Below are positions 36,747 through 46,758 of a stretch of 46,758 bases of DNA, piece after piece. The position numbers were made by a program, and so were the translations under genes. Source of the DNA: Acidobacteriota bacterium (GTDB taxonomy: Bacteria; Acidobacteriota; UBA4820; DSQY01); assembly GCA_021778515.1 (NCBI GenBank), contig JAJYCJ010000015.1, positions 1 through 46,758 on the forward strand, written 5' to 3'. Under the pieces are notes generated by a model. That model did no database searches. It saw nothing but the letters and a program-made list of their open reading frames with translations, and was not told where the DNA came from. Each line of letters starts with the position of its first letter. The stretch's first letter is position 1.

Positions 36747-37118
36747 ATGATCCAGATGGGGACCATCCTGCAGGTAGCGGACAATTCCGGGGCCAAGAAG
36801 CTCTTCTGCATCCACATGAAGGGGGGCTCCACGACCGGGCGCTACGCCGGCCTCGGCGACATCATCACGTGCTCCGTCAAGGAGGCGGCGCCCCAGGGCA
36901 ACATCAAGAAGGGGAAGGTGGTGAAGGCCGTCGTCGTGCGCACCGTCAAAGAGACGCGGCGCCGGGACGGCTCCTACATCCGTTTCGACAACAACGCGGC
37001 CGTGCTGGTGGACGACAAGGGCGAGCCCATCGGTACCCGCGTCTTTGGACCTGTCGCACGGGAGCTCAGGGAGAAGCGGTTCATGAAGATCGTTTCCCTG
37101 GCCCCCGAGGTGATCTGA
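36747..37118 (+). CDS. rplN: 50S ribosomal protein L14
   Basis: L14 forms part of an intersubunit bridge. The 123 residues start [20 protein letters not shown] and include [14 protein letters not shown] and [17 protein letters not shown], all strongly conserved; the end is [20 protein letters not shown]. The ATG follows AGGAGACA. Confidence 0.97.
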   Translation: MIQMGTILQVADNSGAKKLFCIHMKGGSTTGRYAGLGDIITCSVKEAAPQGNIKKGKVVKAVVVRTVKETRRRDGSYIRFDNNAAVLVDDKGEPIGTRVFGPVARELREKRFMKIVSLAPEVI

Positions 37119-37130
37119 GAGGGGCGCGCC

Positions 37131-37448
37131 GTGGGCAACCGAATTAAGAAAAACGACCAAGTTTTGATTCTCTCCGGCAGGGAGAAGGGCAAGCGCGGGC
37201 GCGTGCTGAGCGTGGACCCGGGCAAGGCCATCGCCGTGGTGGAGAACGTCAATTTCGTGAAGCGGCACACCAAGGCCAACCCGCAAAAGAATATCAAGGG
37301 AGGCATCCTGGAGAAGGAGGCGTCGCTTCCGCTCTCCAAGCTCATGGGCGTCTGCAAGGAGTGCCAGGAGCCCACCCGCTTCTCCTTCCAGACCCGCGAG
37401 GGCAGGAAGATGCGCGTCTGCAAGAAGTGCGACGCCGCGCAGGACTAA
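37131..37448 (+). CDS. rplX: 50S ribosomal protein L24, with a zinc-ribbon-like tail
   Basis: L24 initiates 50S assembly. The 105 residues have a KOW motif ([20 protein letters not shown]) and [12 protein letters not shown]. The C-terminal region has two paired cysteines, VCKECQEP and VCKKCD, which could bind zinc; E. coli L24 lacks them. The start is GTG at 37131, 12 bases after rplN. Confidence 0.94.
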   Translation: MGNRIKKNDQVLILSGREKGKRGRVLSVDPGKAIAVVENVNFVKRHTKANPQKNIKGGILEKEASLPLSKLMGVCKECQEPTRFSFQTREGRKMRVCKKCDAAQD

Positions 37449-37458
37449 GGGGACAGTC

Positions 37459-38007
37459 ATGAAGAAGCAGCCGCGTCTCAGAGAGTTCTACGGGAAGGAG
37501 GTCCTGCCGCACATGCAGCAGGAGTTCCAGTATCCCAACGTCATGGCCGTTCCCAAGCTCACGAAGGTCACCATCAACATGGGCATGGGCGAGGCCAAGA
37601 GCGAAATCAAGCTGCTGGACGAGGCGGTGGAGACGCTCACCACCCTCTCCGGCCAGAAGGCGGCCGTCCGCCGGGCCCGCAAGTCGATCTCGAACTTCAA
37701 GCTGCGTCAGGGCCAGCCCATCGGCGCCATGGTCACCCTCCGCGGCAACCGCATGTACGAGTTTCTGGACCGGCTCATCTCCCTGGCCATCCCCCGGATG
37801 CGCGACTTCAGGGGGCTGTCGGACCGCTCCTTCGACGGGCACGGCAACTACACCCTCGGAGTGAAGGATCAGCTGATCTTTCCCGAGGTGGAATATAACA
37901 GGATCACGAAGGCCATGGGAATGAACATCACGATCAGCACCACGGCCAAAACGGACCCCGAAGCGAAGGCCCTCCTTCGGCATTTCGGGATGCCATTCCG
38001 CAAGTAG
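37459..38007 (+). CDS. rplE: 50S ribosomal protein L5
   Basis: L5 carries 5S rRNA into the central protuberance. The 182 residues include [40 protein letters not shown] and [19 protein letters not shown]. The ATG follows AAGGGGAC. Confidence 0.96.
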   Translation: MKKQPRLREFYGKEVLPHMQQEFQYPNVMAVPKLTKVTINMGMGEAKSEIKLLDEAVETLTTLSGQKAAVRRARKSISNFKLRQGQPIGAMVTLRGNRMYEFLDRLISLAIPRMRDFRGLSDRSFDGHGNYTLGVKDQLIFPEVEYNRITKAMGMNITISTTAKTDPEAKALLRHFGMPFRK

Positions 38008-38017
38008 GAGACCAAGG

Positions 38018-38203
38018 ATGGCCAGCATTCGCATGTTCGCCAAGATGGAAAAGAAACCCAAGTTTGCCGTTCGCTATCGCAATCGTTGCCGGCGGTGCGG
38101 AAGGCCCCGCGGGTACTACCGCAAGTTCGCCCTCTGCCGGTGCTGCCTGCGCGAGCTAGCGCTGGCGGGCCAGCTTCCGGGCGTGACCAAGGCGTCGTGG
38201 TGA
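38018..38203 (+). CDS. rpsN: 30S ribosomal protein S14, zinc type
   Basis: This is the 61-residue zinc-binding (type Z) S14, not the longer zinc-free E. coli form. The ribbon cysteines are in [20 protein letters not shown] followed by CC, with CLREL next. S14 assembles late in the 30S head. The ATG follows AGGAGAC. Confidence 0.95.
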   Translation: MASIRMFAKMEKKPKFAVRYRNRCRRCGRPRGYYRKFALCRCCLRELALAGQLPGVTKASW

Positions 38204-38212
38204 GGTGACGCG

Positions 38213-38611
38213 ATGACGATGACCGATCCCATCGCCGATTTCCTGACCCGCATCCGCAACGGACTCTCCAGCCGCAAGGCCTACGTGGAGATGCCCTCCT
38301 CCAACCTCAAGGTGGAGGTGGCCAAGCTCCTCAAGGAAGAGGGCTACGTACTGAACTTCAAGGTGACCGAAGACGCGAAGCAGGGGATCCTCCGGGTCGA
38401 CCTCAAGTACACCAACGAGGGACGCCCCGTGATCGCCGGCATCGAGCGGGCCTCCCGCCCGGGCCGCCGCCTATACATGCGGCGGGATGACGTGAAACCG
38501 GTCCTGGGAGGGCTGGGGATCTCCATCCTGAGCACCTCCCATGGCGTCCTGACGGACAAGACCGCCCGCCGCGAAGGCGTGGGCGGCGAGCTCCTGTGCA
38601 GGGTCTGGTAG
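38213..38611 (+). CDS. rpsH: 30S ribosomal protein S8
   Basis: S8 binds the 16S central domain and in E. coli also represses the spc operon. The 132 residues start with [15 protein letters not shown] and contain [20 protein letters not shown], the RNA-binding signature. The end is GGELLCRVW. The ATG follows GAGGTGA. Confidence 0.96.
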   Translation: MTMTDPIADFLTRIRNGLSSRKAYVEMPSSNLKVEVAKLLKEEGYVLNFKVTEDAKQGILRVDLKYTNEGRPVIAGIERASRPGRRLYMRRDDVKPVLGGLGISILSTSHGVLTDKTARREGVGGELLCRVW

Positions 38612-38620
38612 GAGGGGAGC

Positions 38621-39157
38621 ATGTCGCGCGTCGGAAAAATGCCCATCCCCGTCCCTGACAAGGTTCAGGTGGTCATCGGCGAGGACCACGTGGAGGTGAA
38701 GGGCCCCAAGGGGTTCCTCCGCACGCCGGTTCTCCCGGGCATCTCCTGCGCCCTGGAGGGCAAGGAGCTGCGGATCAATCGCGCGGACGACACGCAGTCG
38801 TGCCGGGCCTTCCATGGCCTGACCCGCGCCCTTTTGGCCAATGCCGTTCACGGGGTCACGCAGGGATACAAGAAGGAGCTGGACATCGTGGGGGTGGGGT
38901 ACAAGGCCAACGTGGAGGGCCGCAGGGCGGTCTTCAACCTGGGCTATTCGCATCCCATCGAATTTCCCATCCCCGAGGGGATCGAGATCGCGGTGGAGAA
39001 ATCCACTCACGTGGTGGTGACCGGAGCCGACCGCCAGTCGGTAGGCCAGGTGGCCGCCCAGATCCGAGCCATGAAGAAGCCCGAACCGTACAAGGGCAAG
39101 GGCGTCATGTACACGGGTGAAAAGATCATCCGCAAGGCCGGCAAGGCCGCGAAGTAA
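38621..39157 (+). CDS. rplF: 50S ribosomal protein L6
   Basis: L6 has two copies of one fold and lies near the factor-binding site. The 178 residues start [20 protein letters not shown] and contain [18 protein letters not shown] and the C-terminal [20 protein letters not shown]. The ATG follows AGGAGGGG. Confidence 0.96.
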   Translation: MSRVGKMPIPVPDKVQVVIGEDHVEVKGPKGFLRTPVLPGISCALEGKELRINRADDTQSCRAFHGLTRALLANAVHGVTQGYKKELDIVGVGYKANVEGRRAVFNLGYSHPIEFPIPEGIEIAVEKSTHVVVTGADRQSVGQVAAQIRAMKKPEPYKGKGVMYTGEKIIRKAGKAAK

Positions 39158-39175
39158 AGGCACGGGGAAGAAGCC

Positions 39176-39553
39176 ATGTCGAAATGGACGCATGCGGACC
39201 GCAGTGAGAAGAGAGCGTGGCGAAAGCTCCGCATCCGGAAACGGATGGAGGGCACGCCGGAGAAGCCCCGGCTCTGCGTCTTCAAGAGCACCCGCTACAT
39301 TTACGTGCAGGCCGTGGACGACAGCACCGGGGCTACGGTGGCGGCCGCTTCCTCCCTCGAGCCCGAGCTGAAGGCCAAGCTGAAGACCTCCGGGAAACAC
39401 CTCTCGGTGGCCGAGCAGCTCGGCCAACTGGTCTCGGAGCGCCTGAAGGCCAAGGGTATCGAGGCCGTCGTGTTCGACCGCAGCGGATACATTTTCCACG
39501 GACGGATCAAGGCCGTCGCCGAGGGCGCCCGCAAGGGCGGTCTCCAGTTCTAG
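39176..39553 (+). CDS. rplR: 50S ribosomal protein L18
   Basis: L18 binds 5S rRNA together with L5. The 125 residues include [39 protein letters not shown] and the end [20 protein letters not shown]. The basic N-terminus is typical. The ATG follows GGGGAAGA. Confidence 0.95.
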   Translation: MSKWTHADRSEKRAWRKLRIRKRMEGTPEKPRLCVFKSTRYIYVQAVDDSTGATVAAASSLEPELKAKLKTSGKHLSVAEQLGQLVSERLKAKGIEAVVFDRSGYIFHGRIKAVAEGARKGGLQF

Positions 39554-39563
39554 GAGCGCGGGC

Positions 39564-40064
39564 ATGGAAGAGAGAAACTCCAGCGAATTAGAGCTGCGGG
39601 AACAGGTGGTCTCCATCCGCCGCGTCACCAAGGTCGTCAAGGGCGGAAAGAACTTCTCGTTCTCGGCCCTCGTGGTCGTGGGAGACGGCAACGGCAAGGT
39701 GGGATTCGGCCTGGGCAAGGCCCGCGAGGTGCCATTGGCGATCTCCAAGGGGATCGAGCAGGCGAAGCGATGCATGGTGAGGATTCCCCTCCAGGGCAAC
39801 ACCATCCCCCACTACGTGGAAGGCCGCTTTGGCGCCGGCCACGTGATCCTCCGGCCCGCATCGAAGGGGACGGGCGTGATCGCGGGCGGGGCCATCCGGG
39901 CCGTCATGGAGGCCGCGGGCATCCAGGACATCCTGACCAAGTGCGTGGGCACGAACAACCCGCAGAACGTGGTGAAGGCGGCTGTGGAGGGCCTTCTGCG
40001 GCTCCAGAGCCCCGAGAGCGTCGCCCGCAAGCGCGGCAAGTCCCTTGAAGAGATCGTGGGGTAA
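39564..40064 (+). CDS. rpsE: 30S ribosomal protein S5
   Basis: S5 supports decoding accuracy at the 30S mRNA entry. The 166 residues contain [20 protein letters not shown] and [18 protein letters not shown], the double-stranded RNA-binding-like domain. [20 protein letters not shown] follows. The ATG at 39564 follows AGGAGCG. Confidence 0.96.
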   Translation: MEERNSSELELREQVVSIRRVTKVVKGGKNFSFSALVVVGDGNGKVGFGLGKAREVPLAISKGIEQAKRCMVRIPLQGNTIPHYVEGRFGAGHVILRPASKGTGVIAGGAIRAVMEAAGIQDILTKCVGTNNPQNVVKAAVEGLLRLQSPESVARKRGKSLEEIVG

Positions 40065-40067
40065 GCC

Positions 40068-40274
40068 ATGGCCGAGAGAAAGAAAAAGGCGACCAAGGAA
40101 AAGCAGTTGGTGGTGACCCTGATCCGCCGCCCGGGCACCGAGAAGCTCCGCCGCGTCACCTGGAGCATGGGGCTCAGAAAACTCAACCGCACCCACAGGT
40201 ACCCCGACCGGCCGGAGATCCGAGGCATGATCTTCGCGGTCAAGCACCTGCTCAGGGTCAGCGAAGAAGCGTAA
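40068..40274 (+). CDS. rpmD: 50S ribosomal protein L30
   Basis: L30 is a small 23S-binding protein. The 68 residues carry LVVTLIRRPGTEKLRRVTW and LRKLNRTHRYPDRPEIRGMI, and the end FAVKHLLRV is the family pattern. A basic N-terminal extension of about 12 residues (ERKKKATKEK) is longer than in E. coli. The ATG is three bases after rpsE. Confidence 0.92.
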   Translation: MAERKKKATKEKQLVVTLIRRPGTEKLRRVTWSMGLRKLNRTHRYPDRPEIRGMIFAVKHLLRVSEEA

Positions 40275-40284
40275 GGAGGCCCCG

Positions 40285-40727
40285 ATGTTTCTCTCCGAGT
40301 TGCGACCGGCGAAAGGCGCCAAGAAGAGCCCCAAGCGGATCGGCCGCGGCCCAGGCTCCGGCAAGGGCAAGACGGCCGGCAAGGGCGAGAAGGGCCAGAA
40401 GTCCCGCTCCGGGTTCCATCAGAACCCCGGCTTCGAGGGCGGCCAGATGCCGCTCCAGAGGCGTATCCCCAAGCGGGGGTTCACCAACCTCTTCGCCCAT
40501 CGGTACGAGGTGGTCAACCTGACCCGGCTGGCCGGGTTCGAGGCCGGCAGCGAGGTCAACGCCAAAGTGCTCAAGCACGCGGGCCTCATCCGCAAGGAGA
40601 GCTCCGCCGTAAAGATTCTGGGCGGCGGATCACTGGACCGCGCCATCACGGTCGTGGCGGATGCCTTCTCGGACAGCGCCCGCAAGGCCATTGAGGCCGC
40701 GGGCGGCCGGGCGGAGGTGAGGAAGCC

Positions 40728-40731
<4 letters not shown>
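40285..40731 (+). CDS. rplO: 50S ribosomal protein L15
   Basis: L15 is a late 50S assembly protein with a long glycine-rich N-terminus: GAKKSPKRIGRGPGSGKGKT and GGQMPLQRRIPKRGFTN are diagnostic. The 148 residues end in AGGRAEVRKP. The TGA stop overlaps the secY GTG start (GTGA), so SecY is translationally coupled. Confidence 0.96.
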
Positions 40732-42136
<1,405 letters not shown>

Positions 42137-42137
<1 letters not shown>

Positions 42138-42787
42138 TGAGCCAGAAGAACCTGGTGCTGTTGGGACCGCCTGGAGCGGGGAAGGGAACCCAGGCCAAGG
42201 AGTTGGCGGCGCGCCTGCGCGTACCGCACATCTCCACGGGCGACATGCTGCGCGAGGCCGTTCGCGAAGGCACACCGCTCGGGCTGAAGGCCAAGGCCGT
42301 CATGGAGTCGGGCGGGCTGGTCTCCGATGAGCTGCTCACCGGCATCGTCAAGGAGCGGCTGGCCAAGGCCGACTGCGGCCCGGGGTTCATCCTGGACGGC
42401 TACCCCCGCAACCTCTCCCAGGCTTCGATCCTGGAGGGGATCCTCACGGAACTGGGCAAGCAAGACGTGCTGGCCCTGGAACTCGAAGTGGCCGACGAGG
42501 TGATCGTCAAGAGGCTGTCGAGCCGGCGGAGCTGCCCCGGCTGCGGCACGGTCTACAATCTCGTCTTTTCCCCCCCCAAGCGGGAGGGGCTTTGCGACAA
42601 GTGCGGCACGGGCCTGGTGCAGCGCGAGGACGACCGGGAAGACGTGATCCGCGAGCGGCTGCGCGTGTATCACGAGAAGACGGCCCCCCTGTCCGACCAT
42701 TACCGTCGCCGGGGACTTCTGAAAACGGTCCCGGGAGACCGCGAACCTTCGCAGGTTCTCACCGCCCTGGAGAGAGCGATTGGATGA
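42137..42787 (+). CDS. adk: Adenylate kinase, zinc-lid type
   Basis: Adk equilibrates ATP, ADP and AMP. The 216 residues start with the P-loop LLGPPGAGKGTQAKELAARL and include ISTGDMLREAV and FILDGYPRN. The lid carries four cysteines (CPGCGTVYN and CDKCG), as in zinc-containing Gram-positive enzymes, and not the hydrogen-bonded lid of E. coli. The ATG overlaps the secY stop by one base; map overlaps its stop (ATGA). Confidence 0.96.
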
Positions 42788-43536
42788 TTCATTTGAAGGC
42801 GCCTGAAGAGATCGAGATCATGGACCGGGCCAACCGGATCGTCCATACGATCCTGGACCGCCTGGGCGAGGAACTCGCGCCCGGCGTCGTGCTCCGGGAT
42901 CTGGACCGGCTGGCCGAGTCCCTGACCAAGGAGATGGGCGGCAAGCCCGCTTTCAAGGGATACGGCGGATTCCCGGCCTCGGTCTGCATCTCCGTGAACG
43001 ACGAGGTCGTGCACGGCATCCCGGGGCCCCGGGTGATTCAGCCGGGGGACTTGGTCTCGCTGGACTTCGGCGTCATTGTGGACGGATACTACGGCGATGC
43101 GGCCCGCACCTTTCCGGTGGGGGACGTGGATCCGGAAGGCGTCCGCCTCCTGACCGTGACCCGGACCTCCCTCGAGAAGGGGGTGGAGCAGGTCCGCGTC
43201 GGGAGTCGCGTCTCGGATGTGTCCCACGCCGTCCAGGAGTACGCGGAGGGCCACGGCTATTCGGTGGTCCGCGACTACGTGGGCCACGGCATCGGGCGCG
43301 CCCTGCACGAGGAACCCCAGGTGCCGAACTTCGGGGAGCCCGGACGGGGACCGCGCCTGCAAGAAGGCATGGTGCTGGCCATCGAACCCATGATCAACGA
43401 GGGTGGCCACGGTGTGACGGTGGACGAGGACGGTTGGACGGTGCGGACCGCAGACGGAAAGCGCTCCGCTCATTTCGAGTACAGCGTGGCCGTCACCGCG
43501 AACGGGCCCAGGATCCTGGGGATTGAGGGGGCATGA
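42784..43536 (+). CDS. map: Methionine aminopeptidase, type I
   Basis: Map removes the initiator methionine from nascent proteins. The 250 residues have the M24 metal site: [15 protein letters not shown] (two Asp), [12 protein letters not shown] (His), MVLAIEPMI (Glu) and HFEYSVAV (Glu). [20 protein letters not shown] is the type I signature. The ATG overlaps the adk stop by four bases, and infA overlaps its end. Confidence 0.96.
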   Translation: MIHLKAPEEIEIMDRANRIVHTILDRLGEELAPGVVLRDLDRLAESLTKEMGGKPAFKGYGGFPASVCISVNDEVVHGIPGPRVIQPGDLVSLDFGVIVDGYYGDAARTFPVGDVDPEGVRLLTVTRTSLEKGVEQVRVGSRVSDVSHAVQEYAEGHGYSVVRDYVGHGIGRALHEEPQVPNFGEPGRGPRLQEGMVLAIEPMINEGGHGVTVDEDGWTVRTADGKRSAHFEYSVAVTANGPRILGIEGA

Positions 43537-43754
43537 GCAAGGACGACGTAATCCAGATGAAGGCGACAGTGAAGGAGGCCCTCCCCAACGCCATGTTCCG
43601 GGTGGAGCTGGAGAGCGGCCACAGGGTGCTGGCCCACATCTCGGGCAAGATGCGAAAGCACTTCATCCGCATCCTGCCGGGCGATCAGATTCTGGTCGAG
43701 CTGTCTCCTTATGACCTGAACCGCGGGCGCATCGTCTACCGGTTCAAGAGCTGA
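43533..43754 (+). CDS. infA: Translation initiation factor IF-1
   Basis: IF-1 blocks the ribosomal A-site during initiation. The 73-residue OB-fold protein contains [37 protein letters not shown] and [16 protein letters not shown]. The start ATG overlaps the map stop by four bases (ATGA). Confidence 0.96.
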   Translation: MSKDDVIQMKATVKEALPNAMFRVELESGHRVLAHISGKMRKHFIRILPGDQILVELSPYDLNRGRIVYRFKS

Positions 43755-43768
43755 GCGGAGAGAGAACC

Positions 43769-43882
43769 ATGAAAGTGAGACCTTCGGTCAAGAAAATCTG
43801 CCCCAAGTGCAAGATCATCAAGCGCAAGGGCGTGGTCCGGGTGATCTGCGACAACCCGAAGCACAAGCAGAGGCAAGGTTAA
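43769..43882 (+). CDS. rpmJ: 50S ribosomal protein L36, zinc type
   Basis: The 37-residue product starts [20 protein letters not shown] and carries the zinc ligands Cys11, Cys14, Cys27 and His32 ([12 protein letters not shown] at the end). L36 is the smallest 50S protein. It is short enough to be missed by length-filtered gene finding. The ATG follows GGAGAGAGAA. Confidence 0.95.
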   Translation: MKVRPSVKKICPKCKIIKRKGVVRVICDNPKHKQRQG

Positions 43883-43893
43883 GGAGGCGGGCC

Positions 43894-44274
43894 GTGGCGC
43901 GTATTGCTGGAGTCGATCTCCCCCTGAACAAGCGGGTCGAAATCGGGCTGACCTACATCTATGGGATCGGCCTGTCCAGGGCCCAGGAGATTCTGGGCAA
44001 GGCCAACGTGAGCCGGGACGTCCGGGTGAAGGACCTGACCGAGGATGAGGTCTCCCGCATCCGCAAGGTCATCACCGACGAAGGCAACGTCGAGGGCGAT
44101 CTGCGCAAGAAGATCCAGATGGACATCCGCAGGCTCATCGACATCGGGTCCTACCGCGGAATCCGCCACCGTACGGGCCTTCCCGTGCACGGCCAGCGGA
44201 CCCACACCAACGCCAGGACCCACAAGGGCCCCAGGCGGGCCATCGCGGGCAAGAAGAAGGCCACCAAGAAGTAG
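43894..44274 (+). CDS. rpsM: 30S ribosomal protein S13
   Basis: S13 contacts P-site tRNA and the 50S head bridge. The 126 residues start (M)[20 protein letters not shown] at GTG 43894, behind AAGGAGG. The C-terminal [20 protein letters not shown] is the conserved basic tail. The reading frame is open further upstream over rpmJ, but that part is not S13. Confidence 0.96.
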   Translation: MARIAGVDLPLNKRVEIGLTYIYGIGLSRAQEILGKANVSRDVRVKDLTEDEVSRIRKVITDEGNVEGDLRKKIQMDIRRLIDIGSYRGIRHRTGLPVHGQRTHTNARTHKGPRRAIAGKKKATKK

Positions 44275-44295
44275 GCGGTCGCAAGGAGAAGATTC

Positions 44296-44691
44296 ATGGC
44301 TAAGGGAAGCGGTGGAAAGCGGACCCCCCGGCGCGAAAAGAAGAACGTACCCATGGGGATCATCCACGTCAACGCCACGTTCAACAACACCCAGATCACT
44401 ATTACCGATATGGAAGGCAACACCGTCGTGTGGGCCACGTCGGGGGGCAGCGGCTTCAAGGGCACGCGGAAGGGCACTCCCTTCGCCGCCCAGGTGGCCG
44501 CCCGGACCGTGGCGGAGAAGGTCATGGAGCACGGCATGCGCGAGGTGGACGTGCGCGTGAAGGGGCCTGGCGGCGGCCGCGAGTCGGCCATTCGGGCCCT
44601 GCAGGCGTCGGGCCTGAAGATCCGCTCCATTTGCGACGTGACGCCCATTCCACACAACGGTTGCCGGCCGCCCAAGCGCCGGCGCGTGTGA
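44296..44691 (+). CDS. rpsK: 30S ribosomal protein S11
   Basis: S11 lies on the 30S platform near the mRNA Shine-Dalgarno duplex. The 131 residues include [40 protein letters not shown] and the end [16 protein letters not shown]. The ATG follows AAGGAGAAG. Confidence 0.97.
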   Translation: MAKGSGGKRTPRREKKNVPMGIIHVNATFNNTQITITDMEGNTVVWATSGGSGFKGTRKGTPFAAQVAARTVAEKVMEHGMREVDVRVKGPGGGRESAIRALQASGLKIRSICDVTPIPHNGCRPPKRRRV

Positions 44692-44706
44692 GATAGGAGG
44701 ACTGCC

Positions 44707-45333
44707 TTGGCTCGGTACCATGCTGCCGTTTGCCGTCTTTGCCGCCGGGATGCCGTCAAGCTCTTCCTCAAGGGCGACCGCTGCTTCAAGGAGAAGTGCG
44801 CCATCGAGAAGAGGAACACGCCCCCAGGCCAGCACGCGAGACGTCGCGGGAAGCTCAAGGGCTACGGCCTCCAGCTCCGCGAGAAGCAGAAGATGAAGAG
44901 GATCTACGGCGTCCTCGAGCAACAGTTCCGCAACTACTTCAAGGAGGCCGACCGGCTCCGCGGCGTCACCGGCGAGAACCTGATCGGCCTGCTCGAAAAG
45001 CGCCTGGACAACGTGGTCTACCGCCTCGGATTCGCCTCCTCCCGCCAGCAGGCGCGGCAGTGGGTTTCCCACGGTCACATCCGTGTGAACGGCAGGCGCG
45101 TGGACGTGGCCAACTACCAGGTGCGACCCGGGGACGAGATCGGCCTCACCGCCAACCTCGCCAAGAACGTCTTTCTGCTCGCCTCCGTAGAATCCTCCAG
45201 CGGCCGGGGCGTCCCCGAGTGGCTGGAGCTGGACCGGGAGAACCTCAAGGGCCGCGTGGTCCGGGAGCCCCAGCGGGCCGACGTGACCTATCCCATCGAA
45301 GAGCAGCTCATCATCGAGCTCTACTCGAAGTAA
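44707..45333 (+). CDS. rpsD: 30S ribosomal protein S4, zinc-binding form
   Basis: S4 starts 30S assembly on the 16S 5' domain. The 208 residues begin (M)ARYHAAVCRLCRRDAVKLFL at TTG 44707 behind TAGGAGG. The N-terminal cysteines (CRLC, CFKEKC) form the zinc knuckle of the C+ type. The S4 RNA-binding domain is RLDNVVYRLGFASSRQQARQ followed by WVSHGHIRVNGRRV. Confidence 0.96.
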   Translation: MARYHAAVCRLCRRDAVKLFLKGDRCFKEKCAIEKRNTPPGQHARRRGKLKGYGLQLREKQKMKRIYGVLEQQFRNYFKEADRLRGVTGENLIGLLEKRLDNVVYRLGFASSRQQARQWVSHGHIRVNGRRVDVANYQVRPGDEIGLTANLAKNVFLLASVESSSGRGVPEWLELDRENLKGRVVREPQRADVTYPIEEQLIIELYSK

Positions 45334-45355
45334 GGTCTAAGGAGAGCGGAAGCCC

Positions 45356-46303
45356 ATGCAAGAATTTCAAATGCCCACTCTCATCGAGTGCAACATAGAG
45401 ACCCTCACGGACCGCTACGGCGAGTTCGTGGCACAGCCCCTCGAGCGGGGGTGGGGCATCACGCTCGGCAATACGCTGCGGCGGATCCTCCTCTCCTCCA
45501 TCGAAGGGGCGGCGCTCACGGCGGTGCGGATCGAGGGGATCCTCCACGAGTTCACCTCCGTCCCCGGCGTGATCGAGGACGTGACGGACATCGTCCTGAA
45601 CCTCAAGGCCATCCAGTTCATCCAGCACTCCGACGACCCCAAGACCCTCCGCCTGTCGGTCAAGGGCCCCGCGACGGTGACGGCCAAGGACATCCAGCAC
45701 GACGGCACCATCCGGATCCTGAATCCCGACGCCCCCGTCGCCACGCTCAACGAGGAGGGCTCCCTCACCATGGAGCTCCTGCTCAACAAGGGGCGCGGCT
45801 ACGTTCCGGCGGAGGCGAACGGTGTCGCGGATCCCAACTTCATCGCCATCGACTCCATCCATTCTCCGGTCCGGAAGGTGAACTACGAGGTGACCGAAAC
45901 GCGCGTCGGGGAGGCCACCGACTACGAACGCCTGAAGCTCGAGGTGTGGACCAACGGGGCCATCACCCCCCAGGACGCCGTGGCCAGGGCTTCGCGTCTG
46001 TTGACGGCGCACATGGAGCTGTTCGCCGCCCTCACGGGGCCGGACGCGGCGGTCATCCCGCAGGGGACCAAGCTCCCCGATCCGAACGAACTGGAGCGTC
46101 TGCTCTCCCGCCCCATCGCCGAGTTGAACGTCTCCCAGACTGTGGCCAAGAGGCTGGAGTCCATGAAGTTCCAGACCCTCAGGGACCTGGTTCAGAAGAC
46201 CGAGGGGGACTTGCGAAGCGTCAAGGGCTTTGGCGAGAAATCCCTCAAGGAGGTCTCGGCCGCCCTTGAGAAGATGAACCTGACCCTCGGCATGAACGTG
46301 TGA
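45356..46303 (+). CDS. rpoA: RNA polymerase alpha subunit, with a divergent C-terminal domain
   Basis: Alpha dimers scaffold RNA polymerase assembly. The 315 residues have a normal N-terminal domain (about 1-230): [20 protein letters not shown], then [10 protein letters not shown] and [10 protein letters not shown]. The C-terminal helix-hairpin domain (about 250-315) keeps [20 protein letters not shown] and KSLKEV. However, where most bacteria have VRSxNCLK, with the DNA-contacting Arg265 and Asn268 of E. coli, this protein reads [12 protein letters not shown] at about 259-270 and is two residues longer. The frame is intact. The ATG follows AAGGAGAG. Confidence 0.96.
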   Translation: MQEFQMPTLIECNIETLTDRYGEFVAQPLERGWGITLGNTLRRILLSSIEGAALTAVRIEGILHEFTSVPGVIEDVTDIVLNLKAIQFIQHSDDPKTLRLSVKGPATVTAKDIQHDGTIRILNPDAPVATLNEEGSLTMELLLNKGRGYVPAEANGVADPNFIAIDSIHSPVRKVNYEVTETRVGEATDYERLKLEVWTNGAITPQDAVARASRLLTAHMELFAALTGPDAAVIPQGTKLPDPNELERLLSRPIAELNVSQTVAKRLESMKFQTLRDLVQKTEGDLRSVKGFGEKSLKEVSAALEKMNLTLGMNV

Positions 46304-46310
46304 GGACGCT

Positions 46311-46758
46311 ATGCGCCATCAGATAGACCATCGAAAGCTCGGCCGCACCACCGAACATCGGATCGCCATGCTCCGCAACCAGGCCGCGAGCCTGGTGCGG
46401 CATGACCGGATCCAGACGACCCTCGAGAAGGCCAAGGAGCTCCGCCGTTTCGTCGAGCGCCTCATCACCCTGGCCAAGAAAGATACGCTCCACGCCCGGC
46501 GGACGGCCGCCCGGCACGTCCAGGACCCCGCGGTCCTGAAGAAGCTCTTCTCCACGCTCGGCCCGCTCTATGCGCAGCGCCCAGGGGGCTACACCCGCAT
46601 CGTGAAGCTCGGATTCCGCAAGGGCGACGGGGCGCAGGTCGCGCTCATCGAGCTCGTGGACCGCGAGCCCAAGGTGGAAGAGCCCAAGAAGGGCAAGGGG
46701 AAGGGCAAGGCCGAGAAGGCCGCCAAGCCCGCGCCCGAGCCGGCCGCCGAAGAGGCGG
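46311..46758 (+). CDS. rplQ: 50S ribosomal protein L17 (3' end beyond the window)
   Basis: L17 lies near the tunnel exit. The visible 149 codons start [20 protein letters not shown], the diagnostic opening, followed by [20 protein letters not shown] and [20 protein letters not shown]. From about residue 124 a Lys/Ala/Pro/Glu-rich tail begins ([20 protein letters not shown]), longer than the E. coli protein. It is open at the right edge. The ATG is seven bases after the rpoA stop. Confidence 0.95.
   Translation, partial: MRHQIDHRKLGRTTEHRIAMLRNQAASLVRHDRIQTTLEKAKELRRFVERLITLAKKDTLHARRTAARHVQDPAVLKKLFSTLGPLYAQRPGGYTRIVKLGFRKGDGAQVALIELVDREPKVEEPKKGKGKGKAEKAAKPAPEPAAEEA

Noticed and set aside
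46121-46160. A frameshift as the cause of the odd alpha C-terminal domain
   Set aside because: The frame is continuous and both flanks align; the other frames do not give VRSxNCL.

Overview
The window is GC-rich bacterial chromosome with Shine-Dalgarno-led genes and frequent GTG and TTG starts. The best guess is an Acidobacteriota-like, Gram-negative organism. The reasons are a large secreted S53 (pro-kumamolisin) protease with Ig-like repeats, PKD-repeat secreted proteins, an AMMECR1/NfuA pair, an orphan bactofilin and a sigma-54 response regulator. This is inference; no 16S gene is present and the phylum is not proven.

Layout. 1-144: 3' end of an M24 aminopeptidase. 158-5969 (minus): an operon-like run yggS - divIVA - hutI - glmU - glmS. 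6233-7725 (plus): an unknown protein coupled to a lytic transglycosylase. 7740-9992 (minus): prkA, divergent from a GT4 glycosyltransferase (10101-11207). 11242-11567: first copy of a 326-bp MITE-like element. 11569-12518 (minus): bactofilin and an HTH/pseudo-receiver protein. 12636-18149 (plus): coiled-coil lipid-free secreted protein, NtrC-type regulator, SppA, second lytic transglycosylase, NfuA-like protein, AMMECR1. 18150-26077: a secreted-protein island with a PKD protein broken by an in-frame TGA, a small secreted protein behind a textbook -24/-12 (sigma-54) promoter, and a 1614-residue S53 protease carrying nine repeat modules. 26099-26461: a strong terminator into which the second copy of the MITE-like element has inserted. 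26528-26617: tRNA-Ser(CGA). 26716-27171 (minus): tadA. 27287 to the end: one continuous fused str-S10-spc-alpha superoperon from rpsL to rplQ (35 genes, the last cut by the window edge).

The most noteworthy observations are as follows. (1) Two 326-bp elements share imperfect terminal inverted repeats (17-base core), and each is flanked by its own exact 5-bp target duplication (TTTAG; TTATT). One lies at a stop codon and the other in a terminator T-tract. (2) The single EF-Tu here has a switch I region that lacks the near-universal RGITI sequence and is about five residues longer than in E. coli. (3) The C-terminal domain of RNA polymerase alpha lacks the usual VRSxNCL DNA-contact sequence. 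(4) A sigma-54 promoter precedes the secreted protease locus, and a sigma-54 activator is encoded 6 kb away. (5) Inverted arrays of a degenerate 7-base repeat interrupt the S10 operon between rplV and rpsC.

How the genes fit together: much of the non-ribosomal part concerns the cell envelope and secretion (GlmU/GlmS for UDP-GlcNAc, DivIVA, bactofilin, two lytic transglycosylases, a glycosyltransferase, SppA, secreted protease and PKD proteins). The last 19 kb is the core translation, secretion (SecY) and transcription (RpoA) machinery. All coordinates and motifs were read by hand; family names rest on motif recognition, not on database searches.
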